51,777 bases of DNA, from the NCBI RefSeq assembly GCF_023913755.1, contig NZ_JAMXBJ010000025.1, positions 2,800-54,576 of the forward strand, given 5' to 3'. The stretch comes from Pseudarthrobacter cellobiosi. GTDB taxonomy: Bacteria > Actinomycetota > Actinomycetes > Actinomycetales > Micrococcaceae. Below the pieces are notes generated by a model. That model saw only the letters and a program-made list of their open reading frames with translations, was not told the DNA's origin and did not search any database. Every line of letters starts with the position of its first letter. The stretch's first letter is position 1. Position numbers and translations under genes: made by a program. Below, one piece after another: positions 40,674 to 49,243 of this stretch.

Positions 40674-43499
40674 TTACGGTGTCGGCGGAAGTGCCTGGTT
40701 TAGCGCCGTCGGATCCACCGCTGGCGCTTCCCCCGCCAGCCGCGGGGCCGGCGGAACCCAGCGGTCGAGGGTCGCCTCCAGGGCGGCGGGGTCGACGGGT
40801 TTGGTGAGGTAGTCGTCCATGCCGGCAGCGAGGCACCGCTCACGGTCTTCGTCCAGGGCGCCTGCGGTCATAGCAATGATGGGCAGATGCCCCGTCACCT
40901 CGCCCTTGCGGATGGTCCTGGTGGCCTCAAAACCGTCCATCACCGGCATGTGGCAGTCCATGAGCACGGCCGCGTAGGAGACGGCTGCAATGGCCGAGAC
41001 GGCTTCCGCCCCGTCGGGCACAACGTCAACCAGGTAGCCCAGTCTTTTCACCATCTCCCGGGCAACGAGCTGGTTCACCTCGTTGTCCTCCACTACCAGT
41101 ACGCGTCCCCGGGAAGGGATGCTCTGCTTCTCCGGCACACCACGGGCCGAAAGCCGTTCGGCCACCTGCGTTCCTCCCCTCAGCCGCAGAAGACGGTCGT
41201 AGAGTTCAGAACTGCGCACCGGTTTCATCAACCATTCACGGACACCCGCAGCTGCCAGCTCAGCCGGATCCATCTGCGGCGTTGACGTCAGCATAATCAG
41301 GGAGGTAGGAGCCAGAACTCCGTCGGCGCTGATGGCCCGCGCCAGCTCCAGCCCGTCCATCTCCGGCATGCACATATCCAGTACGACGACGTCGAAGGGC
41401 CGTCCGGCGAAGGCCGCATCCCGGCACCGGTCCAGGGCAGCGCGCGCATCGCCGACGGTGTCCGGGTCCATGTTCCACGCCCTGAGCTGGGACTCCAGCA
41501 CCAGCCTGTTGGTCGCGTTGTCATCCACAACCAGGACCCTGACTCCGGTCAGCAGATCCGGGAAGCGGACCGCCGCCTCGTCGATGCCCCCGGCGTCCAC
41601 CGCGGGCTGCAACGGGAGCACAATCCAGAAGGTGCTGCCCTCACCTGGAGCGCTGGTCAGCCCGATTTCCCCGCCCATCATTTCGGTCAGCCGCCGCGAG
41701 ATCGCCAGCCCCAAACCGGTCCCGCCGTACCGGCGCGTGGTGGAGGAATCGGCCTGGGAAAAGGACTCGAACAGGCGCAGATGATCTTCTGGCTCAACTC
41801 CGATCCCGGTGTCACGGACTTCAAACCGCACCGCAGGCCCACGGGGATGAAGGTCAACGGGCTGCACGCGAACGGACACTTCCCCGGTCGGCGTGAACTT
41901 TACGGCGTTGGAGGCAAGATTGAGCAGGACCTGCCGGATGCGTCCGACGTCTCCGGACAGCCGCGCCGGCACCTCCGGGCGGCAGTAGGCGATGAGTTCC
42001 AGTCCTTTGGCGCGGGCGGACTCGCTCACCAGGCCCGCCACCTCCTCCACCAGAAGCCGCGGATCAAAGGCTGCGATGTCCAGATCGACCTTCCCGGCCT
42101 CCAGCTTGGACAGATCCAAGATGTCGTTGATCAGGGCCAGCAGCACCTCGCCCGCGCCCCTCACCCCTTCGGCATACCGGCGCTGCGTCTCATCCAGCGG
42201 GGTCTCCAGCAACAAAGCGGTCAGGCCGATGACGCCGTTCATCGGTGTCCGGATCTCATGGCTCATCGTCGCCAGGAATTCGGACTTCAACCGGCTCGAT
42301 TCAAGCGCCGCCTCCCGCGCAGCCAGGAGCTCTGCCGCTGCGAGCCGCTGTCCGGTGACGTCGCGGACAATCTGCGCCATCCCGCGCACGCCCCCGCCTT
42401 CGGCCCGGATGGGTGAAATAGTCACGGAAACGGGGACCGTCGTCCCGTCTTTGCGCACGCGCTCCGCCTCGAAACTCCGCGCTACACCGCGCTCCCGGAC
42501 ATCAGCGAGCAACGCCTCCTCGCTCAGGCGGAGATGATCCGGAATCAGGAACTGGACGTCCCGGCCTGCCACCTCGTCCGCACCATACCCGTACAGCCGT
42601 TCGGCGCCCTGATTCCAGCTGGTGATCACACCCTCCGGGGTGATGCCGATGATCGCGTCGACAGAGGAACTAACGATCGCGCCGAGACCCTCCAGCTCTG
42701 CGATGGCTTCACGGGCCCGGTCCTGTGCACGCCGGCGGGCCGTGATATCACGGAAGCTCCAGACCCGGCCGACAATGTCATCCCCCACCCGTTGGGGCCG
42801 GGAGTAGCGCTCAAACGTCCGGCCATCACGGAATTCCAGCACATCCAGGCTCTCCGCTCCCGGTTCGGCATACAGCTCTTGGACCTTGCGCATGAAGCTG
42901 CCCGGATCGGAGAGCTGGTCCAGGACGAAACCGATCAGTTTGCCGTCGTCATGGGAATCCAGCAGATCCGCCGGGATGCCCCACAACGCGGCGAACCGTT
43001 CATTGGAACCGGCAATCCTCCCGTCGGCAGTCACCACCAGGATGCCGTCGGCGGTGGATTCCAGGGTGGCGCCGAGCAGCGAAAGGGCATCCCGCAGCTC
43101 GCTGTCGGTGCGGCGGCGTTCGCTCACGTCCCGGACGGAGGCGACGATGTCCGCGCCCGGACCGTCCCCGAGAGCGGCGGCGCTGATTTCGATGGGGAAC
43201 TCGGTCCCGTCGCGGTGCACGCCGAACAGGCCCAGGCCGGTCCCGATCCGGAGTATCCGCTGCCCGGACGCGAAATCATCACTGGTGCCGGCAAACTGGC
43301 CTTCGAACTGCTGGGGCAGGAGCATCCCGTAATGCCTGTCCAGCAACTCGTCCCGCCGGTAACCAAAGAGCTGTTCCGTCTGGTTATTGACGAAGACAAT
43401 AGAACCGTCCGCACCGACCCTTAGCAGTGCATCCGGCGCCGCCTCGACCAGCTCCTGGTAGAAATCCGCATGATCGTTTCCCTTGACTGCCTGTTCCAT
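40674..43499 (-). CDS. Hybrid sensor histidine kinase with three PAS and two receiver domains
   Basis: A 941-residue soluble hybrid kinase, started at the ATG at 43499 after GGGGG. Domain order (approximate residues): PAS 12-125 (ALLRVGADGSIVFVNNQTEQ), PAS 145-260 (TADGILVVTADGRIAGSNER), PAS 275-395 (VDAIIGITPEGVITSWNQGA), HisKA 405-470 (FLATMSHEIRTPMNG, phosphoacceptor His), HATPase (VLLNLASNAVKFTPTGEVSV and TGLGLAISRRLTEMMGGEIG), receiver 1 (VLVVDDNATNRL, Asp in VVLDMCMPEMDG), receiver 2 (VLVVEDNEVNQL, Asp in VLMDCHMPVMDG). No Hpt domain and no membrane helix are seen. The downstream partner is not adjacent. Confidence 0.93.
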   Translation of the reverse strand: MEQAVKGNDHADFYQELVEAAPDALLRVGADGSIVFVNNQTEQLFGYRRDELLDRHYGMLLPQQFEGQFAGTSDDFASGQRILRIGTGLGLFGVHRDGTEFPIEISAAALGDGPGADIVASVRDVSERRRTDSELRDALSLLGATLESTADGILVVTADGRIAGSNERFAALWGIPADLLDSHDDGKLIGFVLDQLSDPGSFMRKVQELYAEPGAESLDVLEFRDGRTFERYSRPQRVGDDIVGRVWSFRDITARRRAQDRAREAIAELEGLGAIVSSSVDAIIGITPEGVITSWNQGAERLYGYGADEVAGRDVQFLIPDHLRLSEEALLADVRERGVARSFEAERVRKDGTTVPVSVTISPIRAEGGGVRGMAQIVRDVTGQRLAAAELLAAREAALESSRLKSEFLATMSHEIRTPMNGVIGLTALLLETPLDETQRRYAEGVRGAGEVLLALINDILDLSKLEAGKVDLDIAAFDPRLLVEEVAGLVSESARAKGLELIAYCRPEVPARLSGDVGRIRQVLLNLASNAVKFTPTGEVSVRVQPVDLHPRGPAVRFEVRDTGIGVEPEDHLRLFESFSQADSSTTRRYGGTGLGLAISRRLTEMMGGEIGLTSAPGEGSTFWIVLPLQPAVDAGGIDEAAVRFPDLLTGVRVLVVDDNATNRLVLESQLRAWNMDPDTVGDARAALDRCRDAAFAGRPFDVVVLDMCMPEMDGLELARAISADGVLAPTSLIMLTSTPQMDPAELAAAGVREWLMKPVRSSELYDRLLRLRGGTQVAERLSARGVPEKQSIPSRGRVLVVEDNEVNQLVAREMVKRLGYLVDVVPDGAEAVSAIAAVSYAAVLMDCHMPVMDGFEATRTIRKGEVTGHLPIIAMTAGALDEDRERCLAAGMDDYLTKPVDPAALEATLDRWVPPAPRLAGEAPAVDPTALNQALPPTP

Positions 43500-43680
43500 T
43501 TCAGCCCCCAACAAACGTCGACGGCCTTCGCCGCCGCGCACCCGGTCGGCCGGACGGGCCTCCCCACACACAGCTTATCCGCCAGCCCCGGATGCGCCCT
43601 AGAGGCTGGACAGCGACGTCGCTCCCGCGGCCCCTGATCCTGGAGTCAGCCTGCGCCGGGAAACCCCGTCCCGGGCCCGA

Positions 43681-43715
43681 TTGACAGCCCGTGTGACCCG
43701 TGCCATATTTTATAT
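43681..43715 (+). promoter_or_regulatory. Promoter giving a probable leaderless gntR transcript
   Basis: TTGACA at 43681-43686 is followed by an AT-rich TATTTTATAT stretch at 43706-43715 that directly abuts the ATG. Any -10 there places the start site at or beside the start codon. There is no Shine-Dalgarno sequence. Confidence 0.6.
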
Positions 43716-44450
43716 ATGAACCTGTCAGACAGCCGGATAGCAGGACAGCCTGCGGAATCCCCCGGCGAGCTGTCCCTCCGAGCCCAGCCCTTGGCCCGGC
43801 TCAGCGCTGCCGAAGCGGTGTTCAACGCCATCCGCGCCGACATCGAGTCCGGCAGGGCGGCCGTGGGCGGCAAGCTCAGCTCCGAAGCCACCCTCGCCCA
43901 TCAGTACGGGGTCAGCCGCTCCGTCATCCGCGAGGCCCTCCGTTCCTGCACCGCCCTGGGCCTCACCGTCACCAAAACCGGCAAGGGCACCTTCGTTGTG
44001 GCCGACAAGGTGGCCAATGACCTAACGCTGGGGCAATACTCGGCCCGGGAGCTCACCGAAGCCCGGCCGCACATCGAGGTACCCGCCGCCGGACTCGCCG
44101 CCCAGCGCCGCACCGACGAACAGCTGGAAACGCTCCGGCACATCGTGGACGCCATGACCGCGGAAACAGACCCCGAATCTTGGGTTTCCCTGGACTCCAG
44201 CTTCCACGCCGCCATCGCCCGCGCCAGCCGCAACAGGGTGTTCGCCAGCGTGGTCGGGGACATCCGGGGCGCCCTGGCGCACCAGTCCGAAACGCTCAAC
44301 ATGGTGGCGGACCGCCAGCACGCCTCGGACGTGGAACACCAGCGGATCCTCGCCGCCATCGAGGCCGGCTCCGCGGACGAAGCCAGCGCCGCCATGGCCG
44401 CGCACCTGCACGCCGTGGGCGTCGCGCTCGATTCCATCCTCAACCAGTAA
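43716..44450 (+). CDS. GntR-family (FadR/FCD) regulator of the asparagine operon
   Basis: A 244-residue regulator. The winged helix covers AVFNAIRADIESGRAAVGGK, HQYGVSRSVIREALRSCTAL and GLTVTKTGKGTFVV (residues about 32-90). The FCD domain holds EARPHIEVPAAGLAAQRRTD, DSSFHAAIARASRN and DVEHQRILAAIEAG, with metal-binding-type His and Asp residues. It is first in a block followed 18 bases later by an L-asparaginase gene. Regulation by asparagine or aspartate is a reasonable guess. Confidence 0.9.
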   Translation: MNLSDSRIAGQPAESPGELSLRAQPLARLSAAEAVFNAIRADIESGRAAVGGKLSSEATLAHQYGVSRSVIREALRSCTALGLTVTKTGKGTFVVADKVANDLTLGQYSARELTEARPHIEVPAAGLAAQRRTDEQLETLRHIVDAMTAETDPESWVSLDSSFHAAIARASRNRVFASVVGDIRGALAHQSETLNMVADRQHASDVEHQRILAAIEAGSADEASAAMAAHLHAVGVALDSILNQ

Positions 44451-44468
44451 CCGCCACCCAAGGACCCC

Positions 44469-45569
44469 ATGCCAGCCCCTGCCATTCCCGCTGCCCTGCC
44501 GGCTCCCTTCGACGCAATGGACGGCCAGTTATCCAGCGGTCTCCCGCAGCACGCCGCCCTGGCCGTGGCCACCCGCGACCGCCTGGTGGAGAGCATCCAC
44601 TACGGCTCGGTCATCGCCACCGCGCCGGACGGCTCCACCCTGGCAGCGGCCGGCGATCCGCTGGCCCCCTTCTACCCGCGCTCCTCGCTCAAGCCGCTGC
44701 AGGCCGTGGCCCTGGTCCGTGCCGGCCTGGACCTCCCGGCCGGCCTCCTGGCGCTGACCGCGGCCAGCCACTCCGGCGCCGCCAGGCACCGCGACGGGGC
44801 CCTGCGCATCCTTGAACTCCACGGCCTGGCCCCCAGCGACCTGGAGAACAGCACCGACCTCCCGTACGGCGCCACCGAGCGCGAGGAATGGCTGCGTTCC
44901 GGCGGGCACGCCACCCGGCTCACGCAGAACTGCTCCGGCAAGCACGCCGCCATGGCCGCCACCTGCGTCATCAACGGCTGGCCGGTCAAGGGCTACCTGG
45001 ACCCGTCCCATCCGCTGCAGCAGCTGATCGCCAGCACCGTCACCGAGCTGACCGGCGAGGCGCCGCTGGCCCTCAGCACGGACGGCTGCGGCACCCCGCT
45101 CTTCGCCCTGACCCTCCGGGGCATGGCCCGCGCATTCGGGCGCATCGCCGCCGCCAGCAACAGCGCCGCCGGCAACACCGCCAACAGCACCTCCGACGGC
45201 GGCGGGCACGCGCCACTGACCGCGGAAGCCGCCGTCGGCCTGGCCATGCAGCAGCACCCCGACATGGTGGCCGGTGAGCGCCGGGACGTCACCGAACTGA
45301 TGCGCCTGTCCCCCGGCATAGTGGCGAAGGACGGCTTTGAAGGCGTGCAGCTGGTGGGCCTGCCGGACGGCCGCGCCATCGCGGTAAAGATCTCCGACGG
45401 CGGCGACCGCGCCAGGATGCCCGTCACCGTCCGCATGCTGGAGGCGCTCGGCGTGGACACCGCGCCGCTCGCAGGGATCGGCACCGCGCCCGTCCTGGGC
45501 GGCGGCCATCGGGTCGGCCTGCTGCAGGCCACCGATTTCCTGTCCACGCCCGTCAACGAAGCCCTGTGA
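44469..45569 (+). CDS. L-asparaginase, Rhizobium-type (Asparaginase_II, class 3)
   Basis: A 366-residue cytosolic hydrolase converting L-asparagine to aspartate and ammonia. It is the ReAV-like family, unrelated to the E. coli type. The SxxK pair is in FYPRSSLKPLQAVAL. Zinc-site residues are in TQNCSGKHAAMAA (Cys and Lys) and STDGCGTPLFAL (Cys). ASHSGAARHRDGALRIL is also typical. A short Ser/Asn-rich insertion (SNSAAGNTANSTSDGGG) lies near residue 235. It is followed directly by aspA, whose product deaminates the aspartate formed. Confidence 0.93.
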   Translation: MPAPAIPAALPAPFDAMDGQLSSGLPQHAALAVATRDRLVESIHYGSVIATAPDGSTLAAAGDPLAPFYPRSSLKPLQAVALVRAGLDLPAGLLALTAASHSGAARHRDGALRILELHGLAPSDLENSTDLPYGATEREEWLRSGGHATRLTQNCSGKHAAMAATCVINGWPVKGYLDPSHPLQQLIASTVTELTGEAPLALSTDGCGTPLFALTLRGMARAFGRIAAASNSAAGNTANSTSDGGGHAPLTAEAAVGLAMQQHPDMVAGERRDVTELMRLSPGIVAKDGFEGVQLVGLPDGRAIAVKISDGGDRARMPVTVRMLEALGVDTAPLAGIGTAPVLGGGHRVGLLQATDFLSTPVNEAL

Positions 45570-45577
45570 GGACCCCC

Positions 45578-47032
45578 ATGACCACTGCCAACAAGGCCAC
45601 CACGTCAGCCGCCGGCACCAACGCGGCCGGCACCTCGGCCGCAACCCGCTCCGAGCATGACCTGCTGGGCGACCGTGACGTCCCCGCCGCAGCCTACTGG
45701 GGTGTCCACACGCTCCGCGCCGTGGAAAACTTCCCCATCACCGGGCAGCCGCTGTCCTCCAACATGCACCTGGTCCGGGGACTGGCCGCCGTGAAGCTTG
45801 CCGCCGCCCGTACCAACCGCGAACTGGGACTGCTGGACGCCGAACGCGGCCAGGCGATCGAACGGGCATGCAGCGACGTGATGAACGGCCAGCTCAGCGG
45901 CCAGTTCGTGGTGGACGTGATCCAGGGCGGCGCCGGGACGTCGTCGAATATGAACGCGAACGAGGTCATCGCCAACCGCGCCCTCGAAATCCTCGGCCAC
46001 CCCAAAGGCGAATACGCCCGCCTGCACCCCAACGACCACGTCAACCTCAGCCAGTCCACCAACGACGTCTACCCCACCGCCGTGAAACTGGGCACCATCT
46101 TCGCCGGCCGGGAACTGCTGGACGCACTGGCCGAACTCGAAGAGGCCTTCGCCGCCAAAGCACTGGAATTCCGCACCGTGGTGAAGATGGGCCGCACCCA
46201 GCTGCAGGACGCCGTCCCCATGACGCTGGGCCAGGAGTTCGGCACCTACGCCATCACCATCGGCGAGGACCGGCTGCGCCTGGCCGAGGCGGAGCTGCTC
46301 ATCCACGAAATCAACCTCGGCGCCACCGCCATCGGCACTGGCCTGAACGCCCCCGCCGGCTATGCCGAGGCAGCCTGCCGGCACCTGGCCGAGGTCACCG
46401 GCCTCCCCCTGGTCACCGCCGTCGACCTCATCGAAGCCACCCAGGACGTGGGCGCCTTCGTGCACCTCTCCGGCGTGCTCAAGCGCGTGGCCGTGAAACT
46501 CTCCAAGATCTGCAACGACCTCCGCCTGCTCTCCTCCGGCCCGCGCGCCGGCTTCGGCGAGATCAATTTGCCGGCCGTCCAGTCCGGCTCCTCCATCATG
46601 CCCGGCAAGATCAACCCGGTAATCCCCGAAGTGGTCAGCCAGGTGGCCTACGAGGTCATCGGCAACGACGTCACCATCACAATGGCCGCCGAAGCCGGGC
46701 AGCTCCAGCTCAACGCTTTCGAACCGATCATTGTCCACAGCCTCCACAAGAGCATCTCCCACCTCGAAGCAGCCTGCCGCACCCTCACCGCACGCTGCGT
46801 CCGGGGCATCACCGCCAACACCGAACACCTCCGCCTCACCGTGGAACAGTCCATCGGCCTGGTCACAGCCCTTAATCCCCACCTTGGCTACGCCACCGCC
46901 ACCGCCATCGCCCAGGAGGCTCTCGCCACCGGCAAGGGTGTGGCCGAACTCGTGCTCGAACACGGCCTGCTCACCGCCACCCAGCTCCAGGAACTCCTCA
47001 GTCCTGAGCGCCTGGCGAATCTCAGCAAATAG
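45578..47032 (+). CDS. aspA: Aspartate ammonia-lyase (aspartase)
   Basis: A 484-residue enzyme of the fumarase/aspartase superfamily converting L-aspartate to fumarate and ammonia. AAYWGVHTLRAVENFPITGQ, GGAGTSSNMNANEVIANRAL and NLSQSTNDVYPTA form the substrate site. The mobile signature loop is SGSSIMPGKINP, with the catalytic Ser in GSS. The ATG at 45578 is preceded by GAGGA; an overlapping GTG at 45566 is an alternative. The first 25 residues are Ala/Thr-rich filler. Together with asparaginase it turns asparagine into fumarate and two ammonia. Confidence 0.95.
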   Translation: MTTANKATTSAAGTNAAGTSAATRSEHDLLGDRDVPAAAYWGVHTLRAVENFPITGQPLSSNMHLVRGLAAVKLAAARTNRELGLLDAERGQAIERACSDVMNGQLSGQFVVDVIQGGAGTSSNMNANEVIANRALEILGHPKGEYARLHPNDHVNLSQSTNDVYPTAVKLGTIFAGRELLDALAELEEAFAAKALEFRTVVKMGRTQLQDAVPMTLGQEFGTYAITIGEDRLRLAEAELLIHEINLGATAIGTGLNAPAGYAEAACRHLAEVTGLPLVTAVDLIEATQDVGAFVHLSGVLKRVAVKLSKICNDLRLLSSGPRAGFGEINLPAVQSGSSIMPGKINPVIPEVVSQVAYEVIGNDVTITMAAEAGQLQLNAFEPIIVHSLHKSISHLEAACRTLTARCVRGITANTEHLRLTVEQSIGLVTALNPHLGYATATAIAQEALATGKGVAELVLEHGLLTATQLQELLSPERLANLSK

Positions 47033-47071
47033 TCCCTACCCGCCCGCCCAACCACCCCCAAAGGACACCGC

Positions 47072-48607
47072 ATGACAACTCCCCAACAGGACACTGCCCA
47101 AAAGCAGGTCGTCACGGACCACACGGTGCCGCCCCAGGCGCACGCCTCTGAATCGGCCCTGCACGCGGAGGATAAGGGCTACCACAAGAACCTCAAGCCG
47201 CGGCAGATCCAGATGATTGCCATCGGCGGCGCGATCGGCACCGGCCTGTTCCTCGGCGCCGGCGGCCGGCTCAACGCCGCTGGCCCGTCACTCGTCATCG
47301 CCTACGCCGTCTGCGGCTTCTTCGCGTTCCTTATCCTGCGCGCCCTCGGCGAACTGGTCCTGCACCGCCCCTCGTCGGGCTCGTTCGTCTCCTACGCCCG
47401 CGAATTCTTCGGCGAGAAAGCCGCGTTCGTCTCCGGCTGGTTCTACTGGATCAACTGGGCCACCACCACCATCGTGGACATCACCGCCGCCGCACTCTAC
47501 ATGAACTTCTTCGGCAACTACATCCCCTGGATGGCCGAAGTACCGCAGTGGGCCTGGGCCCTCATCGCCCTGGTAGTGGTGCTCTGCCTGAACCTCGTCT
47601 CCGTAAAGGTGTTCGGCGAGATGGAATTCTGGTTCGCCCTGATCAAGGTCGCCGCACTGGTGGTCTTCCTCGTGGTGGGCACCTACTTCGTCATCTTCGG
47701 CACCCCCGTGGACGGCCAGCAGGTGGGCCTCAGCCTCCTCTCGGACAACGGCGGTATCTTCCCCAACGGCCTGCTCCCCATGATCATCCTGATGCAAGGC
47801 GTCCTGTTCGCCTACGCCTCCATTGAACTCGTGGGCACCGCCGCCGGCGAGACCGAAAACCCGGAAAAGATCATGCCCAAGGCCATCAACTCCGTAGTCT
47901 TCCGGATCGCGGTCTTCTACGTCGGCTCCGTCATCCTGCTCGCCCTCCTGCTGCCCTATACGTCCTACGAAAAGGGCGTCAGCCCGTTCGTGACATTCTT
48001 CGGCTCCATCGGCATCCAGGGCGTGGACGTCATCATGAACCTGGTGGTCCTCACCGCCGCGCTCTCCTCCCTCAACGCCGGCCTATACTCCACCGGCCGC
48101 ATACTCCGGTCCATGTCCGTGAACGGCTCCGCCCCCAAGTTCGCGGGCCGCATGAACAAAGCCGGCGTCCCCTACGGCGGCATCGCCATCACCGCCGGAG
48201 TGTCCCTCCTCGGCGTCCCGCTGAACTACCTCGTACCCGCACAGGCCTTCGAAATCGTGCTGAACGTGGCATCCGTGGGCATCGTTATGACCTGGGCAAC
48301 CATTGTGCTCTGCCAGATCCAGCTCCAACGCTGGGCGAACAAAGGCTGGCTCAAACGCCCCTCCTTCCGGATGTTCGGTGCCCCGCACACCGGCTACCTC
48401 TCACTGCTCTTCCTCGCGAGCGTCCTGGTGATGGTCTTCATCGACTCACCCCTCACCATGCTCGTCACCGCCATCGCCTCCGCACTCATGGTCGTCGGCT
48501 GGTACGCCTGCCGCCAACGAATCCGTGAGATCGCCGAAACCCGCGAAGGCTTCACCGGCACCGCCCCCGTCATCGCCAACCCGCCCGCGGAGTCCTTCAA
48601 GAAGTAA
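47072..48607 (+). CDS. ansP: Amino-acid permease, AnsP/GABA-permease type (asparagine uptake)
   Basis: A 511-residue APC-superfamily permease with 12 helices. The first is [20 protein letters not shown], preceded by [31 protein letters not shown] and [20 protein letters not shown] are hallmarks of the AAT group. The N-terminal 40 residues are polar and cytoplasmic. It is 39 bases after aspA and completes the gntR-asparaginase-aspA-permease block, so L-asparagine or aspartate is the likely substrate. A palindromic repeat 30 bases past the stop probably ends the transcript. Confidence 0.9.
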   Translation: MTTPQQDTAQKQVVTDHTVPPQAHASESALHAEDKGYHKNLKPRQIQMIAIGGAIGTGLFLGAGGRLNAAGPSLVIAYAVCGFFAFLILRALGELVLHRPSSGSFVSYAREFFGEKAAFVSGWFYWINWATTTIVDITAAALYMNFFGNYIPWMAEVPQWAWALIALVVVLCLNLVSVKVFGEMEFWFALIKVAALVVFLVVGTYFVIFGTPVDGQQVGLSLLSDNGGIFPNGLLPMIILMQGVLFAYASIELVGTAAGETENPEKIMPKAINSVVFRIAVFYVGSVILLALLLPYTSYEKGVSPFVTFFGSIGIQGVDVIMNLVVLTAALSSLNAGLYSTGRILRSMSVNGSAPKFAGRMNKAGVPYGGIAITAGVSLLGVPLNYLVPAQAFEIVLNVASVGIVMTWATIVLCQIQLQRWANKGWLKRPSFRMFGAPHTGYLSLLFLASVLVMVFIDSPLTMLVTAIASALMVVGWYACRQRIREIAETREGFTGTAPVIANPPAESFKK

Positions 48608-48636
48608 CGCCCTGCCGGCCAGCTGGCCGTGACGTC

Positions 48637-48692
48637 CGACGGCGGCACCTGGGTTCTGTTTCCACGGAACCCGGGTGCCGCCGCCGTCGTCA
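48637..48692. repeat. Dispersed palindromic repeat after ansP
   Basis: GACGGCGGCACCTGGGTTC (48638-48656) pairs with 48667-48688 over about 19 bp with one small bulge and a 10-base loop, tgtttccacg. The same sequence with a near-identical loop occurs at 49049-49106 on the other side of the next gene. It may also terminate the ansP transcript. Confidence 0.8.
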
Positions 48693-48787
48693 CTTCCGCA
48701 GTCCTCTTGACGCCTGACAGGCGCAGGTCTAACGTCGGCCGCATCCTGCTGTTTCAACGTCGAACCCAGTTAAGGAGCATCAGTATC

Positions 48788-49036
48788 ATGCCGGAATTCA
48801 TGGACGTTCATCGCAACATGGTCGGAATCACCCAGGAAGCTTTGCAAGCAGCCCACGACGCCGATCTCGCCATTCAAAGCGACGAGAGCGTTGACTTCAA
48901 ATCTGCCTGGGCAGATCCCGAGTCAGGTTTGGTTTACTGCCTGTCCGAGGCCCCCTCAGAGGAAGCTGTACGGCGTATCCACGAGCGCGCGGGCCACCCC
49001 GCCGACGAGGTCCACCCCGTTCCGATCAAGGTCTGA
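48788..49036 (+). CDS. DUF4242 protein, SCO4226-like
   Basis: An 82-residue protein with MPEFMDVHRNMVGITQEAL, LVYCLSEAPSEEAVRRIHER and AGHPADEVHPV, the DUF4242 pattern. The Streptomyces relative SCO4226 is described as a nickel-binding dimer; conserved His and Asp residues in DVHRNM and HERAGH support metal binding. Role unknown. AAGGAG lies 10 bases before the ATG. It is bracketed by two copies of the same palindromic repeat. Confidence 0.85.
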   Translation: MPEFMDVHRNMVGITQEALQAAHDADLAIQSDESVDFKSAWADPESGLVYCLSEAPSEEAVRRIHERAGHPADEVHPVPIKV

Positions 49037-49048
49037 TCAGGCAGCAGA

Positions 49049-49110
49049 GTACGACGGCGGCACCTGGGTTCTGTGGACACGGAACCCAGGTGCCGCCGTC
49101 GTACTTTTTG
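49049..49110 (+). terminator. Perfect 24-bp palindromic repeat with T-tract
   Basis: Arms 49049-49072 and 49083-49106 are fully complementary (core GTACGACGGCGGCACC) around loop tgtggacacg, followed by TTTTT at 49106-49110. It is both a member of the dispersed repeat family and a textbook terminator for the DUF4242 gene. Confidence 0.88.
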
Positions 49111-49243
49111 TAATGCAACGCTCCCGCAACCCTTCGCCGAGGGCTGATCGCCTATGCTCAGCAGAGCGCCTCACAGCGCCTTTTGCAGTTCGACGACGAA
49201 GCTCAATGACCCGTTCAATGACGAACCACCCGGGAGACACGGC

